Shown: positions 56,826 to 64,000 of the stretch, in pieces
Numbering within the stretch: position 1 is the stretch's first letter
Layout: each line of letters begins with the position of its first letter
Assembly (NCBI GenBank): GCA_028284415.1
Contig: JANQRU010000001.1
Coordinates: 124,001 to 188,000, forward strand
Reading direction: 5' to 3'
Source: Pyrinomonadaceae bacterium
GTDB taxonomy: Bacteria; Acidobacteriota; Blastocatellia; Pyrinomonadales; Pyrinomonadaceae
DNA length: 64,000 bases
Position numbers and translations under genes: made by a program
The notes under the pieces: model-generated
What the model was told of the DNA's origin: nothing
Seen by the model: the letters and a program-made list of their open reading frames with translations, nothing else
Database searches by the model: none

Positions 56826-57251
56826 ATGAGTAAAATAGGTGGAGTCATAGTTTCGCATGGGAATCTTGCAAACGAACTTTTGGAAGCTGCCAGACAAGTA
56901 GTGGGTGATTTGGCACACATCAAATCTGTTTCTATCGGTTGGCACGACGATGTAGAAAAGGCTAAATCTGAAATAAGTGAGGCGATCGAAAATGTTTCCA
57001 GTGGCAAAGGCGTTCTGTTACTAACTGATATGTTTGGCGGCACACCAACAAACATTTCAGCAATGTTTTACAAAGAAAATGAAACTGAAGTGATTACGGG
57101 TGTGAATTTGCCTATGGTCATTAAACTAGCATCACAACATAAAGATATGACGCTATCAAAAATGGCTGATGTTGTTGAAGCACAAGGTAAACAGTCAATA
57201 TATTTAGCTGGAAATTTACTTGCCCCAAATAAGATGAAAAAAGATGCTTAG
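56826..57251 (+). CDS. PTS EIIA domain protein, mannose family type
   Basis: Mannose-type EIIA fold: VSHGNLANELLEAA with the phospho-accepting His (about residue 12), then TDMFGGTPTNISAMF. Takes phosphate from HPr. No EIIB or EIIC is near, so it probably has a regulatory job. Overlaps the HPr start by eight bases. Confidence 0.92.
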   Translation: MSKIGGVIVSHGNLANELLEAARQVVGDLAHIKSVSIGWHDDVEKAKSEISEAIENVSSGKGVLLLTDMFGGTPTNISAMFYKENETEVITGVNLPMVIKLASQHKDMTLSKMADVVEAQGKQSIYLAGNLLAPNKMKKDA

Positions 57252-57516
57252 AAAAGATGTTAAGGTAATTAACCAACTTGGTTTACACGCACGTGCAGCA
57301 GCTCAATTGGTCAGGTTAGCAGGGACTTTTGAATCTAAGATCAAAATAATAAGAAAAGAAAGCCAAATTTACGCCGATGCTAAATCTATTTTAAGTGTCC
57401 TAACATTAGCAGCATCGAAAGGAACAGATTTAATTATTGAAGTTGAGGGTGCAGATGAAGGTATAGCACTTGAAAAAGTTTTAGAATTATTTTCTGAAGG
57501 TTTTGGAGAACTCTAA
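57244..57516 (+). CDS. HPr-like phosphocarrier protein
   Basis: 90 residues with GLHARAAAQL (His15-type site) and AKSILSVLTLAA (Ser46-type site). Both sites are kept, so it can be a target of HprK and carry phosphate to the EIIA before it. Enzyme I is not in the window. Start overlaps the EIIA stop. Confidence 0.93.
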   Translation: MLRKDVKVINQLGLHARAAAQLVRLAGTFESKIKIIRKESQIYADAKSILSVLTLAASKGTDLIIEVEGADEGIALEKVLELFSEGFGEL

Positions 57517-57536
57517 AGATTTATTAAAATTGAAAT

Positions 57537-58499
57537 ATGCAAATTTCAGATAAATTCTTTCCCGGTAAAGGAAAAAAAGTAGGATTGTTAGGTGTTCCGC
57601 TAGGATTTGGTGCGGGTACACAAGGAAGTGAAATGGGTGTCGCTGCAATTAGACAGTCGGACATTGCAGGCGGACTTTTATCAGATCAAATCAAAGATTT
57701 GGGGTATGAGTTTAAAGATTATGGCGATGTCGAAATCGTCAGACCTCAAAAACCAGCTGAGAAAGGGGATAATCCAAGATACTTGAGCGAAATGATTGCT
57801 TCTAGCAAAAATATGGTGGCTTCAGTCAAGAAAATACTTGAAGATGATGCTTTTCCGTTAATAATTGGTGGGGATCACTCCATAGCTATTGGGACATTTT
57901 CAGGGGTTTCTTCTTTTTTTCATGAGCAAGAGAAAGAAATCGGTATGATTTGGTTTGATGCTCACGCTGACATAAATACACATGAAACCTCTCCATCTGG
58001 AAATATTCACGGAATGCCACTTGCCGCAATACTTGGTATCGGAAATGATGAATTAGTTAATCTTGATGGTTTTGCTCCAAAGCTGAATAAAAAATATTGT
58101 GCTCACATCGGGGCAAGAGATTTAGATATTGGTGAAAAACAGAGAATTCATGATTTGGGACTGAGGGATCATTTTTTCTCTATGCACGACATTGACGAGC
58201 GTGGAATGCTTGAGTGTATAAAAGATGCAATTGAAATTGCTTCACAAGCTCCAGGTGGATTCGCAGTTACTTTTGACGTGGACATGATTGATCCACGTTT
58301 TGCACCAGGGTCAGGAACTTTGGTACGTGGTGGAACAACCTATAGAGAAGCTCATCTTGCATTAGAAATAATTGCTGGGCACGAAGGATTGAGGTCTTTT
58401 GAGATAGTTGAGATAAATCCTATGCTTGATAGAAGCAATATAACTGTAGAATTAGCAGGTGAGTTAATTCTCTCAATTTTGGGTAAAACCATTTTATAG
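57537..58499 (+). CDS. Arginase-family hydrolase
   Basis: Ureohydrolase fold with the manganese ligands in GGDHSIAIG, DAHADIN and DVDMIDP (Asp-Val-Asp with a variant MIDP after it). The serine/asparagine-rich loop SPSGNIHGMPLA matches arginase. Most likely L-arginine to ornithine and urea; agmatinase or a relative is the alternative. Twenty bp after the HPr gene. Confidence 0.9.
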   Translation: MQISDKFFPGKGKKVGLLGVPLGFGAGTQGSEMGVAAIRQSDIAGGLLSDQIKDLGYEFKDYGDVEIVRPQKPAEKGDNPRYLSEMIASSKNMVASVKKILEDDAFPLIIGGDHSIAIGTFSGVSSFFHEQEKEIGMIWFDAHADINTHETSPSGNIHGMPLAAILGIGNDELVNLDGFAPKLNKKYCAHIGARDLDIGEKQRIHDLGLRDHFFSMHDIDERGMLECIKDAIEIASQAPGGFAVTFDVDMIDPRFAPGSGTLVRGGTTYREAHLALEIIAGHEGLRSFEIVEINPMLDRSNITVELAGELILSILGKTIL

Positions 58500-58543
58500 T
58501 TTATTATTCGAAAAGTTTAAAATTAACAAAATAATTTAACAAT

Positions 58544-59677
58544 ATGACAAAACAAAGAGTCGGAATCGTTTTTGGCGGACGATCTGGTGAACATGAAATT
58601 TCCATTCGATCAGCATCTACTGTAATTGAACAAATCAACAAAGATAAATATGAAGTTATTCCAATAGCAATAAATCAGCAGGGGAATTGGTTGAACCCTA
58701 AGGAATCCTTAAAATTACTTCCAGAAGACACAAAAAGTATTTTAGCTTCAAATGTTGAACAATACCCAAACCAAAGCATTGGATTTTTAGCCGACACAGG
58801 ATACAAAGGGTTAACTAAAATTGGCGATAACGGGTCTGATAACCAAACAACTTCTATAGATGTTATTTTCCCGGTTCTTCATGGAACATTTGGAGAAGAT
58901 GGCACAATACAGGGGTTATTTGAGATGGCTGGTATTCCTTATGTTGGGTGCGGGGTTTTGGCTTCATCTTGTGGGATGGATAAGGTTGTGATGAAAACGC
59001 TTTTCCGTGATGCTGATCTTCCCATCTGCAAATATGTTTGGTTTTTGAGAAAAGAATGGGAACAAAGTAATGAACTTGTTATTAGTCAGATCGAAACAAA
59101 ACTTGGTTATCCTTGTTTTATCAAACCTGCAAATTTGGGATCATCAGTAGGAATTACAAAAGCGATTGATGAAGAATCATTGAAAGAAGGAATTGATTTG
59201 GCTGCCCAGTACGATCGAAAAATTGTTGTTGAAGAGTGTTTGGAAATGCGAGAAATTGAATGCGCAGTTATGGGCAATGATGAACCAGTCGCCAGCTTGC
59301 CGGGCGAATATATAGTTCACGATGATTCGAAAAAATTTCTAGACTATACTGAGAAATATGCCGGAACTGGAAATAATGAATTCGTCGTACCTGCTCTTAT
59401 ATCTCAAGAACTTACAGAGAAAATTCAAAAATTAGCTGTAGAAACCTTCAAATCAATCGACGGTGCTGGATTTGCACGGGTAGATTTCTTTTTAAGAAAT
59501 GATACCGGTGCTCTATTGGTTAACGAAATAAATACAATACCAGGTTTAACTAGTGCATCAGGATTTCCAAAAATGTGGGCGGGTACCGGAATAGATTTTT
59601 CAAGTGTAATTGATTCACTTATTGAATATGCTTTTGAACGTTATGAAGACAAAGCAAGAAATAAAACTAACTTATAA
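58544..59677 (+). CDS. ddl: D-alanine--D-alanine ligase
   Basis: ATP-grasp ligase: N-terminal [14 protein letters not shown], central [13 protein letters not shown] and the C-terminal [18 protein letters not shown]. Makes the dipeptide for peptidoglycan. The 377-residue length is the long Ddl form. Long insertion (about residues 75-110) relative to short types. Confidence 0.94.
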   Translation: MTKQRVGIVFGGRSGEHEISIRSASTVIEQINKDKYEVIPIAINQQGNWLNPKESLKLLPEDTKSILASNVEQYPNQSIGFLADTGYKGLTKIGDNGSDNQTTSIDVIFPVLHGTFGEDGTIQGLFEMAGIPYVGCGVLASSCGMDKVVMKTLFRDADLPICKYVWFLRKEWEQSNELVISQIETKLGYPCFIKPANLGSSVGITKAIDEESLKEGIDLAAQYDRKIVVEECLEMREIECAVMGNDEPVASLPGEYIVHDDSKKFLDYTEKYAGTGNNEFVVPALISQELTEKIQKLAVETFKSIDGAGFARVDFFLRNDTGALLVNEINTIPGLTSASGFPKMWAGTGIDFSSVIDSLIEYAFERYEDKARNKTNL

Positions 59678-59704
59678 ATAATTAAAAAAAGGAGAAGTAC
59701 AAAT

Positions 59705-59905
59705 ATGTCAGTAGCTAAAAATATAGAAATAACATCGACATCAGAAGTGGGTTTTGAAGATGCAATCAAAAAAGGAATTGCAAAGGCTTCTGAAACAATC
59801 AACAATATAAAAGGTGCTTGGGTGAAAGAACAAAAAGTGAGAGTTTCCGAAGGGGAAGTAGTTGAATACAATGTAATGATGATAGTAACTTTTGTTTTGG
59901 ACTAA
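59705..59905 (+). CDS. Dodecin family flavin-binding protein
   Basis: 66 residues starting AKNIEITSTSEVGFEDAIKK, with the family motif of Trp in IKGAWVKEQKVRV, which stacks on flavin in dodecin. Forms a hollow dodecamer that stores flavin. Ribosome binding site AAGGAGAA is strong. Closed by the hairpin at 59927. Confidence 0.92.
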   Translation: MSVAKNIEITSTSEVGFEDAIKKGIAKASETINNIKGAWVKEQKVRVSEGEVVEYNVMMIVTFVLD

Positions 59906-59926
59906 ATTTTTAAAAATAATTCGTAT

Positions 59927-59966
59927 AAGGTGAGATGAATGTCAGTTCATCTCACCTTTTATTTTT
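59927..59966. terminator. Bidirectional terminator
   Basis: Perfect 13-bp stem (59927-59939 with 59946-59958), six-base loop, T-rich tail on plus. It overlaps the last codons of the VWA gene on minus. Confidence 0.9.
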
Positions 59967-60869
59967 TGGTGCTTTATAACCTTCTCTTGTACGAACATTT
60001 AAGCCATCACTATTTAATTTAAGTTCAATTTTCCGCCATTTACCGTCTCTTTTTATGTTCGAAGGGTAATAACCGAGTGTGTATTGAATACCCAATTCAT
60101 TAACTATATTTTCAAATGCATCTCGCATTTCTCTTCCGCCGGGCGTCGAGATAAATTTCCCACCGGTTCTTTGAGCATATTTCTTTAAAATTCCACGGTT
60201 TTGCATTCGGGCTTTTCCGCCGATATTAATACTAGACATATCAACAGTATAAATCGTTGCGTTAGCAGCCGACGCAGCATTTAAGGCTTTTGATGATGAA
60301 TGACCGCTTCTTGTATCAGCACCATCCGACAGGACAATTATAGCTTTTCTTTTTTCAACTCTTTTACCTAACTCCTTTGCAGCTTTATAGATAGCATCAT
60401 TAAGCACAGTCCAGCCTTTAGCTCTTAAGTTAAAAACTTGCGGTAAAAGATCTCTCATATTTGAAAAATCTTGAACCAATTTAACTTCGGAATCAAAATT
60501 ATAAATGGCAACATTATCTTCTACTCTAATTCCTTCCAAAAATTTTATAGCTGCAGATCTAGCTAAACTTACTCTTTGTTCCATGCTTCCTGAAGTATCA
60601 ATCAGAATTACGGCTGCATAAGGTGTTTTTTGAGTTTCAAAAAAAGCGATTTCTTGCTTTTTCCCATCTTCATAAATTTCAAATTGGGATTGATTCAGTT
60701 TGGCGGCTGGCTTTCCGTTTTTATCAGTTATTGTTGCATTTAGGATGACTAGATTTGAATCTACACTTATGATTTCCTCATCCTGACTATAAAGAGAAGT
60801 TGTTACTAGCAATAAAAAGACAACTGAAAGGAAATGATAAAAGCTGTCTTTATTTGAAAAGAGATTCAT
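59952..60869 (-). CDS. Secreted VWFA-related acidobacterial-type protein
   Basis: Signal segment (about residues 10-30), then ILNATITDKNGKPAAKLNQS and EIYEDGKKQEIAFF, VWA domain with MIDAS DTSGS and SDGAD (about residues 85-250) and a C-terminal YTLGYYPSNIKRDGKWRKIE segment. Paralogue of the protein at 41170 but without the basic insert. Last gene of a three-gene minus-strand operon with two other secreted proteins. Confidence 0.9.
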   Translation of the reverse strand: MNLFSNKDSFYHFLSVVFLLLVTTSLYSQDEEIISVDSNLVILNATITDKNGKPAAKLNQSQFEIYEDGKKQEIAFFETQKTPYAAVILIDTSGSMEQRVSLARSAAIKFLEGIRVEDNVAIYNFDSEVKLVQDFSNMRDLLPQVFNLRAKGWTVLNDAIYKAAKELGKRVEKRKAIIVLSDGADTRSGHSSSKALNAASAANATIYTVDMSSINIGGKARMQNRGILKKYAQRTGGKFISTPGGREMRDAFENIVNELGIQYTLGYYPSNIKRDGKWRKIELKLNSDGLNVRTREGYKAPKNKR

Positions 60870-60884
60870 TATAATAGAGAAGTG

Positions 60885-61403
60885 TTAGTTTTTGAATCTT
60901 AAAAATTTAACTAATTTCAAAACAGTGTTTGAACTTTGAATAGCAACAGCAGAAATGCTGTAACGGGAAGTCTTCTTCAATTCATTAAATAATTTAAGGG
61001 TTTTTTCTTTAAGTTTTTTTATAGCTTCTAATTTACTTTCAGGTTTTTCATCATCATTATCATCATCATCTGCACGTAAATCTCTTCTGATTTTCTTTAA
61101 GAGTTTTTCTACTCGAGCAAGCTTTTTATTATCATCTGAAGTAAATTTTTTATTCTCTTCGTATGAGGTTTCGATTTCTTCAGTTAGTTTTGCTATCTCC
61201 TCGCCCCGGTCCAATAATTCTTGAAAATCTTTTTTAGCTCGTTCGATGCAGTTTTTAGCCAGTTTTTCTCGGATGCTTTTTGGATATGGTTCACGACGAT
61301 TTTCTCCAATACTGTAACAATTCTCAACTTGTGCAGATATACTGATCGCAAATATTGAGAATAAAAAAGTAAATGATGTAAGGTTGAAAAAAAGCTTTTT
61401 CAT
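60885..61403 (-). CDS. Secreted helical protein, unknown
   Basis: Signal peptide (about residues 1-24), then 148 residues rich in Lys/Glu with predicted helices (about 60-160) and a Cys pair (NCYSIG, NCIERAK) that may form a disulfide. An Asp run (ADDDDNDDEK) interrupts the helix. No family known to me. Fifteen bp before the VWA gene. Confidence 0.55.
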   Translation of the reverse strand: MKKLFFNLTSFTFLFSIFAISISAQVENCYSIGENRREPYPKSIREKLAKNCIERAKKDFQELLDRGEEIAKLTEEIETSYEENKKFTSDDNKKLARVEKLLKKIRRDLRADDDDNDDEKPESKLEAIKKLKEKTLKLFNELKKTSRYSISAVAIQSSNTVLKLVKFLRFKN

Positions 61404-61407
61404 TTGT

Positions 61408-62043
61408 TTAATTCTTAGTTTTTAGAATTCCTTCAGGTGTCTTGCCGCCAACATAATCAATTAACTTTACGAGAAATTCATCTTCAATAATTCCTGAACT
61501 TTGTAAGGTTGACCATTCTGAGAAAAGACCATTCTCTGAACGACCTTCAACTTTAGCTGTTACATAAACATTATTTTTTATACCATCAATTGATTGAACG
61601 TCAATCGTCAGTGTGTATCTTCCGCGTGTCCATATCTGATCAGTGTTGGGCACAATCGCATAACGGTTAAGTTCATTTTTTGTAATAATCGCACCTTTTG
61701 AAAAAATAAATGGTTGTGACACAACTAATCCTTCATTGAATTTTGAGGCAGATTCATCCACAATCATTCTTTTTTCTTTCAAAACATTGACAATATTATT
61801 TACTAGAATGTTTCGACGAGAATTGATCTGATAAGGATTCGGCAGTTTATCTCTGGTTTTTGTTTTTCCTTTACCGAAAGAAAATGTGCGGCTAACATCG
61901 TTTTCTCGACGAGTCGTTTTATTAGCTGTGTCATTCTCTTGACGAATTTTATTGTTTTGTGTATCAATGCCTTTACTTTTTTGAGCAAAGGTAAATGTTA
62001 CAGATAAAAGAAAAACTGAAATTGTAATAATTGCTTTTTTCAT
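61408..62043 (-). CDS. Secreted protein, unknown, BamC-like pattern
   Basis: Signal peptide (about residues 1-20), Lys/Asn/Arg-rich disordered stretch (22-65), then a small alpha/beta domain (about 75-205; NILVNNIVNVLKEKRMIVDE, YTLTIDVQSIDG). The fold pattern resembles BamC/lipoprotein-type beta-helix domains, but this is weak. First gene of the operon; four bp before the next. Confidence 0.5.
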   Translation of the reverse strand: MKKAIITISVFLLSVTFTFAQKSKGIDTQNNKIRQENDTANKTTRRENDVSRTFSFGKGKTKTRDKLPNPYQINSRRNILVNNIVNVLKEKRMIVDESASKFNEGLVVSQPFIFSKGAIITKNELNRYAIVPNTDQIWTRGRYTLTIDVQSIDGIKNNVYVTAKVEGRSENGLFSEWSTLQSSGIIEDEFLVKLIDYVGGKTPEGILKTKN

Positions 62044-62161
62044 ATCGTTTAACTTAGCGAAAAATTGATATCTTAAACTAAAATATAACTGATATTATAA
62101 CTTAATTAAAGTTTTGATGTTGGCTAAATTTTAATAGTTGTATCTATAGGATTTAGATAAT

Positions 62162-62926
62162 CTATTTGTTTTTATTTTGAAGTTCCCAGAGCAATAAATG
62201 CTTTAGGTAGGAATTATATGCTGAGAATTTAGAAATGCAGAATCCGGGGAACCCATCCATAAAACCACCTTTAAGTACGAAGGTTTGCAGAAAGGTGGTT
62301 AATCCGGTTGTTGAAACTTTTAGTAATGAAGTTCTTTTCCCACGTTTATACATTTCTCTTGCAGCTAAAGGTGCATATCGCTCGCCAATCATTCGATGAT
62401 GATACGAAGCATTTTCTACGCTGTAGTGCAGGATTTCTTCTTTTAGCTTTTCCACTTTCGCGTCTTTGTCCATTTCAATTGATTCATGAACTTCAAAATC
62501 TTTCCAATGTCCTTTGTTTTTATTAAATAAACGCAACTGCCAATCCGGGTACCATCCGCTATGACGTATAGGCTTGTTCATATAATAAGAAAGCCTGGCA
62601 ATTCGATATCCATCAGCCAGATTTTCTTTTGGCACAGTTTTTAGTTGTAAAATTTTATTTTTTAGTTCGTCTGAGACTCTTTCATCTGCATCGAGGCTAA
62701 ATATCCATTTATTAGTACATTGTTCGACTGCAAATTGTTTTTGTTTACCAAATCCTAACCAACTTTGAGTTATTACTTTTGCCCCTTTATTTTCTGCAAT
62801 TTTGACTGTGTCATCGGTGCTTTCTGAATCAACTACAATAATTTCATCAGCCCAAGATAATGTATCAATTGCTTGAGCAATATTTTTTTCCTCATTGAAA
62901 GTAATAATTGTAGCTGAAATTTTCAC
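62162..62926 (-). CDS. Family 2 glycosyltransferase, WaaE/KdtX type
   Basis: GT-A fold: ISATIITFNEEKNIAQAIDT, VDSESTDDTV, and the metal site SLDADERVS. The length (254), MNKPIRHSGWYPDWQLRLF and the end resemble the LPS inner-core glucosyltransferase WaaE/KdtX. Sugar not proven. GTG start at 62926. Preceded by the TolC-like gene with a hairpin between. Confidence 0.88.
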   Translation of the reverse strand: MKISATIITFNEEKNIAQAIDTLSWADEIIVVDSESTDDTVKIAENKGAKVITQSWLGFGKQKQFAVEQCTNKWIFSLDADERVSDELKNKILQLKTVPKENLADGYRIARLSYYMNKPIRHSGWYPDWQLRLFNKNKGHWKDFEVHESIEMDKDAKVEKLKEEILHYSVENASYHHRMIGERYAPLAAREMYKRGKRTSLLKVSTTGLTTFLQTFVLKGGFMDGFPGFCISKFSAYNSYLKHLLLWELQNKNK

Positions 62927-63001
62927 GTGGGTATTTTGACAGACTTAAAGTAAAACTTAAAGTGTCGAGATTGTGACATTTGAAGTGTTTGTTTAATGAA
63001 G

Positions 63002-63024
63002 GGGCGGAATGATCAATCCCGCCC
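63002..63024 (-). terminator. G+C-rich hairpin after the TolC-like gene
   Basis: GGGCGG (63002-63007) with CCGCCC (63019-63024). No long T run on minus, so it is a likely but not typical terminator. Confidence 0.45.
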
Positions 63025-63030
63025 ATTTCA

Positions 63031-64000
63031 TTAATTGTTGTCGTCGCTTGGAGAATCAACAACAATATTGTTGGCTCGGAATGTGGTTGAAGTTGCTCTT
63101 TGTAAATCAGCAAGAGCTTTGTTGTAGTCTGTCTCAGCTCTTATTTCTGCATTTCTGGCATTTGCTAATGCGTTTTCTCTTTGAAATAACAAAAAGGTAG
63201 TCGAACGACCAACATCGTAAAGTTTTCTTTCACCTTCGAGTTGTATCTCAGCATTTTCTCTAGCTTTTCTAGCTGATAAAACTCTAAGCTTCGCCGTTTC
63301 AACCGCTTGAACTGCGTTTCTGACTTCTGTAATTATTGATTGCTCTTGTGAGCGTGTCTGAGCATCTAAACGGTTCTTTTGCGTTTCTGCAATGGCTAAA
63401 TTTGCTTTCGCAGTTTCATTTTTAAGTGGGAAACTTATTGTCACTCCAACAGTAAAGTTAGGTGCGTCAGACCTGAAAATGTTCTGCAAGGCTTGTGTGT
63501 AACCACCGCTTAAAAATGATGGCGTTCCCGGAATAATTACTTGTTGATTGACCAAAGGTGGTAGATTCAATGAAGCTCTTGTTTCATTAATACTATTTAA
63601 AAAAGCTAAATCTTGCTGAGAGGTAAATAAAGTTGTGACAATAGGTTCATCTCCTAAGGAAGTTTTGGATGATAGACCATTTAATGAAACCGTAGATGTA
63701 AGATCAATTCTTGGTTTAGTTTGATTTTTGAAGAAATCTATATCTATTGTGTTTATTTCATTTTGTAATTTTAATCTACTTAACTCGGGACGATTTGAAA
63801 TCGCATCTTTTATAGCATTATCTAAGCTTACCGTATCTAAACTAAAAACAGGTTTATCAGTTGGCATGTATGTTATCGTCCATTCAACCGAATTTGCTTC
63901 TTTTAAGAGAAGCTGTTTCAGGGCATTTTCGGCGATTGCAACTTGTTGTGAAGCAACTAAAACATCTGCTTCACGATTAGCCAATTCAGTGCTTACTTCA
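63031..64000 (-). CDS. TolC-family outer-membrane efflux protein, C-terminal part
   Basis: The frame is open to the window edge, so the N terminus is missing. Residues show the TolC helical repeat pattern: AIAENALKQLLL, DAISNRPELSRLKLQNEINT, VGVTISFPLKNETAKANLAIAE (shortened) and GERKLYDVGRSTTFLLFQRE. Outer-membrane channel for efflux or secretion. The partners may be the MacAB-type set at 18566-26951, but distance makes this only a guess. Confidence 0.88.
   Translation of the reverse strand, partial: EVSTELANREADVLVASQQVAIAENALKQLLLKEANSVEWTITYMPTDKPVFSLDTVSLDNAIKDAISNRPELSRLKLQNEINTIDIDFFKNQTKPRIDLTSTVSLNGLSSKTSLGDEPIVTTLFTSQQDLAFLNSINETRASLNLPPLVNQQVIIPGTPSFLSGGYTQALQNIFRSDAPNFTVGVTISFPLKNETAKANLAIAETQKNRLDAQTRSQEQSIITEVRNAVQAVETAKLRVLSARKARENAEIQLEGERKLYDVGRSTTFLLFQRENALANARNAEIRAETDYNKALADLQRATSTTFRANNIVVDSPSDDNN

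Noticed and set aside
1..64000. CRISPR arrays, tRNA/rRNA genes, insertion sequences, phage genes or defence islands
   Set aside because: None seen on either strand; no transposase, integrase or Cas-like frame in the window.
1..64000. Sigma-54 (-24/-12) promoters near rpoN or other genes
   Set aside because: No convincing TGGCAC-N5-TTGC match was seen by eye in intergenic DNA; a matrix scan would be decisive.

Overview
This window is about 36 % G+C by eye and carries about 60 protein genes on both strands. It has no rRNA, tRNA, CRISPR array, insertion sequence or phage gene that I can see. The best guess is a Gram-negative Acidobacteriota, possibly Blastocatellia. Two secreted von Willebrand A proteins of the acidobacterial VWFA-related type (41170-42138 and 59952-60869), an Lpt lipopolysaccharide export module beside rpoN, an HprK/HPr/EIIA/RapZ block and MacB-type permease clusters fit that phylum. 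The class assignment is weak because the base composition is low for the group.

Layout. 1-4865: end of a penicillin-acylase-like gene, ruvX, a catalytically dead S41 protease homologue and small envelope proteins. 4895-10439: System II cytochrome c maturation (ResB and CcsA) facing a heme-copper oxidase assembly operon (CtaB, COX III, CtaM). 10440-10798: an independent transcription unit with a promoter, a c-di-AMP (ydaO-type) riboswitch and terminators but no downstream gene on its strand. 10799-14858: M1 aminopeptidase, relic of an M28 peptidase, a 56-residue membrane protein and an intact S41 protease. 15032-18509: two oligopeptide ABC ATPases with an acetyltransferase between them, then a Yip1-like protein. 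18566-26951: one MacA-like adaptor, one MacB-type ATPase, one unknown membrane protein and four stand-alone MacB-type permeases. 27244-36629: a signalling block of FHA proteins, a Ser/Thr kinase, an RDD protein, a PP2C-type phosphatase and an HD-GYP protein. 36792-41165: FtsY, RibD, RsmA, a Nudix-like protein and a potassium channel. 41170-49293: VWA protein, RNase J, small membrane and ACT proteins, META lipoprotein, SDR, UppP and RecJ. 49294-57516: LptC/LptA-like giant protein, LptB, RpoN, HPF, HprK, RapZ, EIIA and HPr. 57537-59905: arginase, Ddl and dodecin. 59952-64000: secreted-protein operon, glycosyltransferase and the end of a TolC-family protein.

How it fits together. Much of the window serves the envelope: LPS export, undecaprenyl phosphate recycling, D-Ala-D-Ala, efflux and periplasmic proteases. 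The rest is respiration assembly and regulation by phosphorylation or cyclic nucleotides. Points most worth a second look are the gene-less c-di-AMP riboswitch unit, active-site losses in three otherwise conserved proteins (S41, RapZ P-loop, RibD zinc site), the two A/B permease pairs sharing one ATPase, and the zinc-ribbon/FHA kinase-phosphatase cluster.
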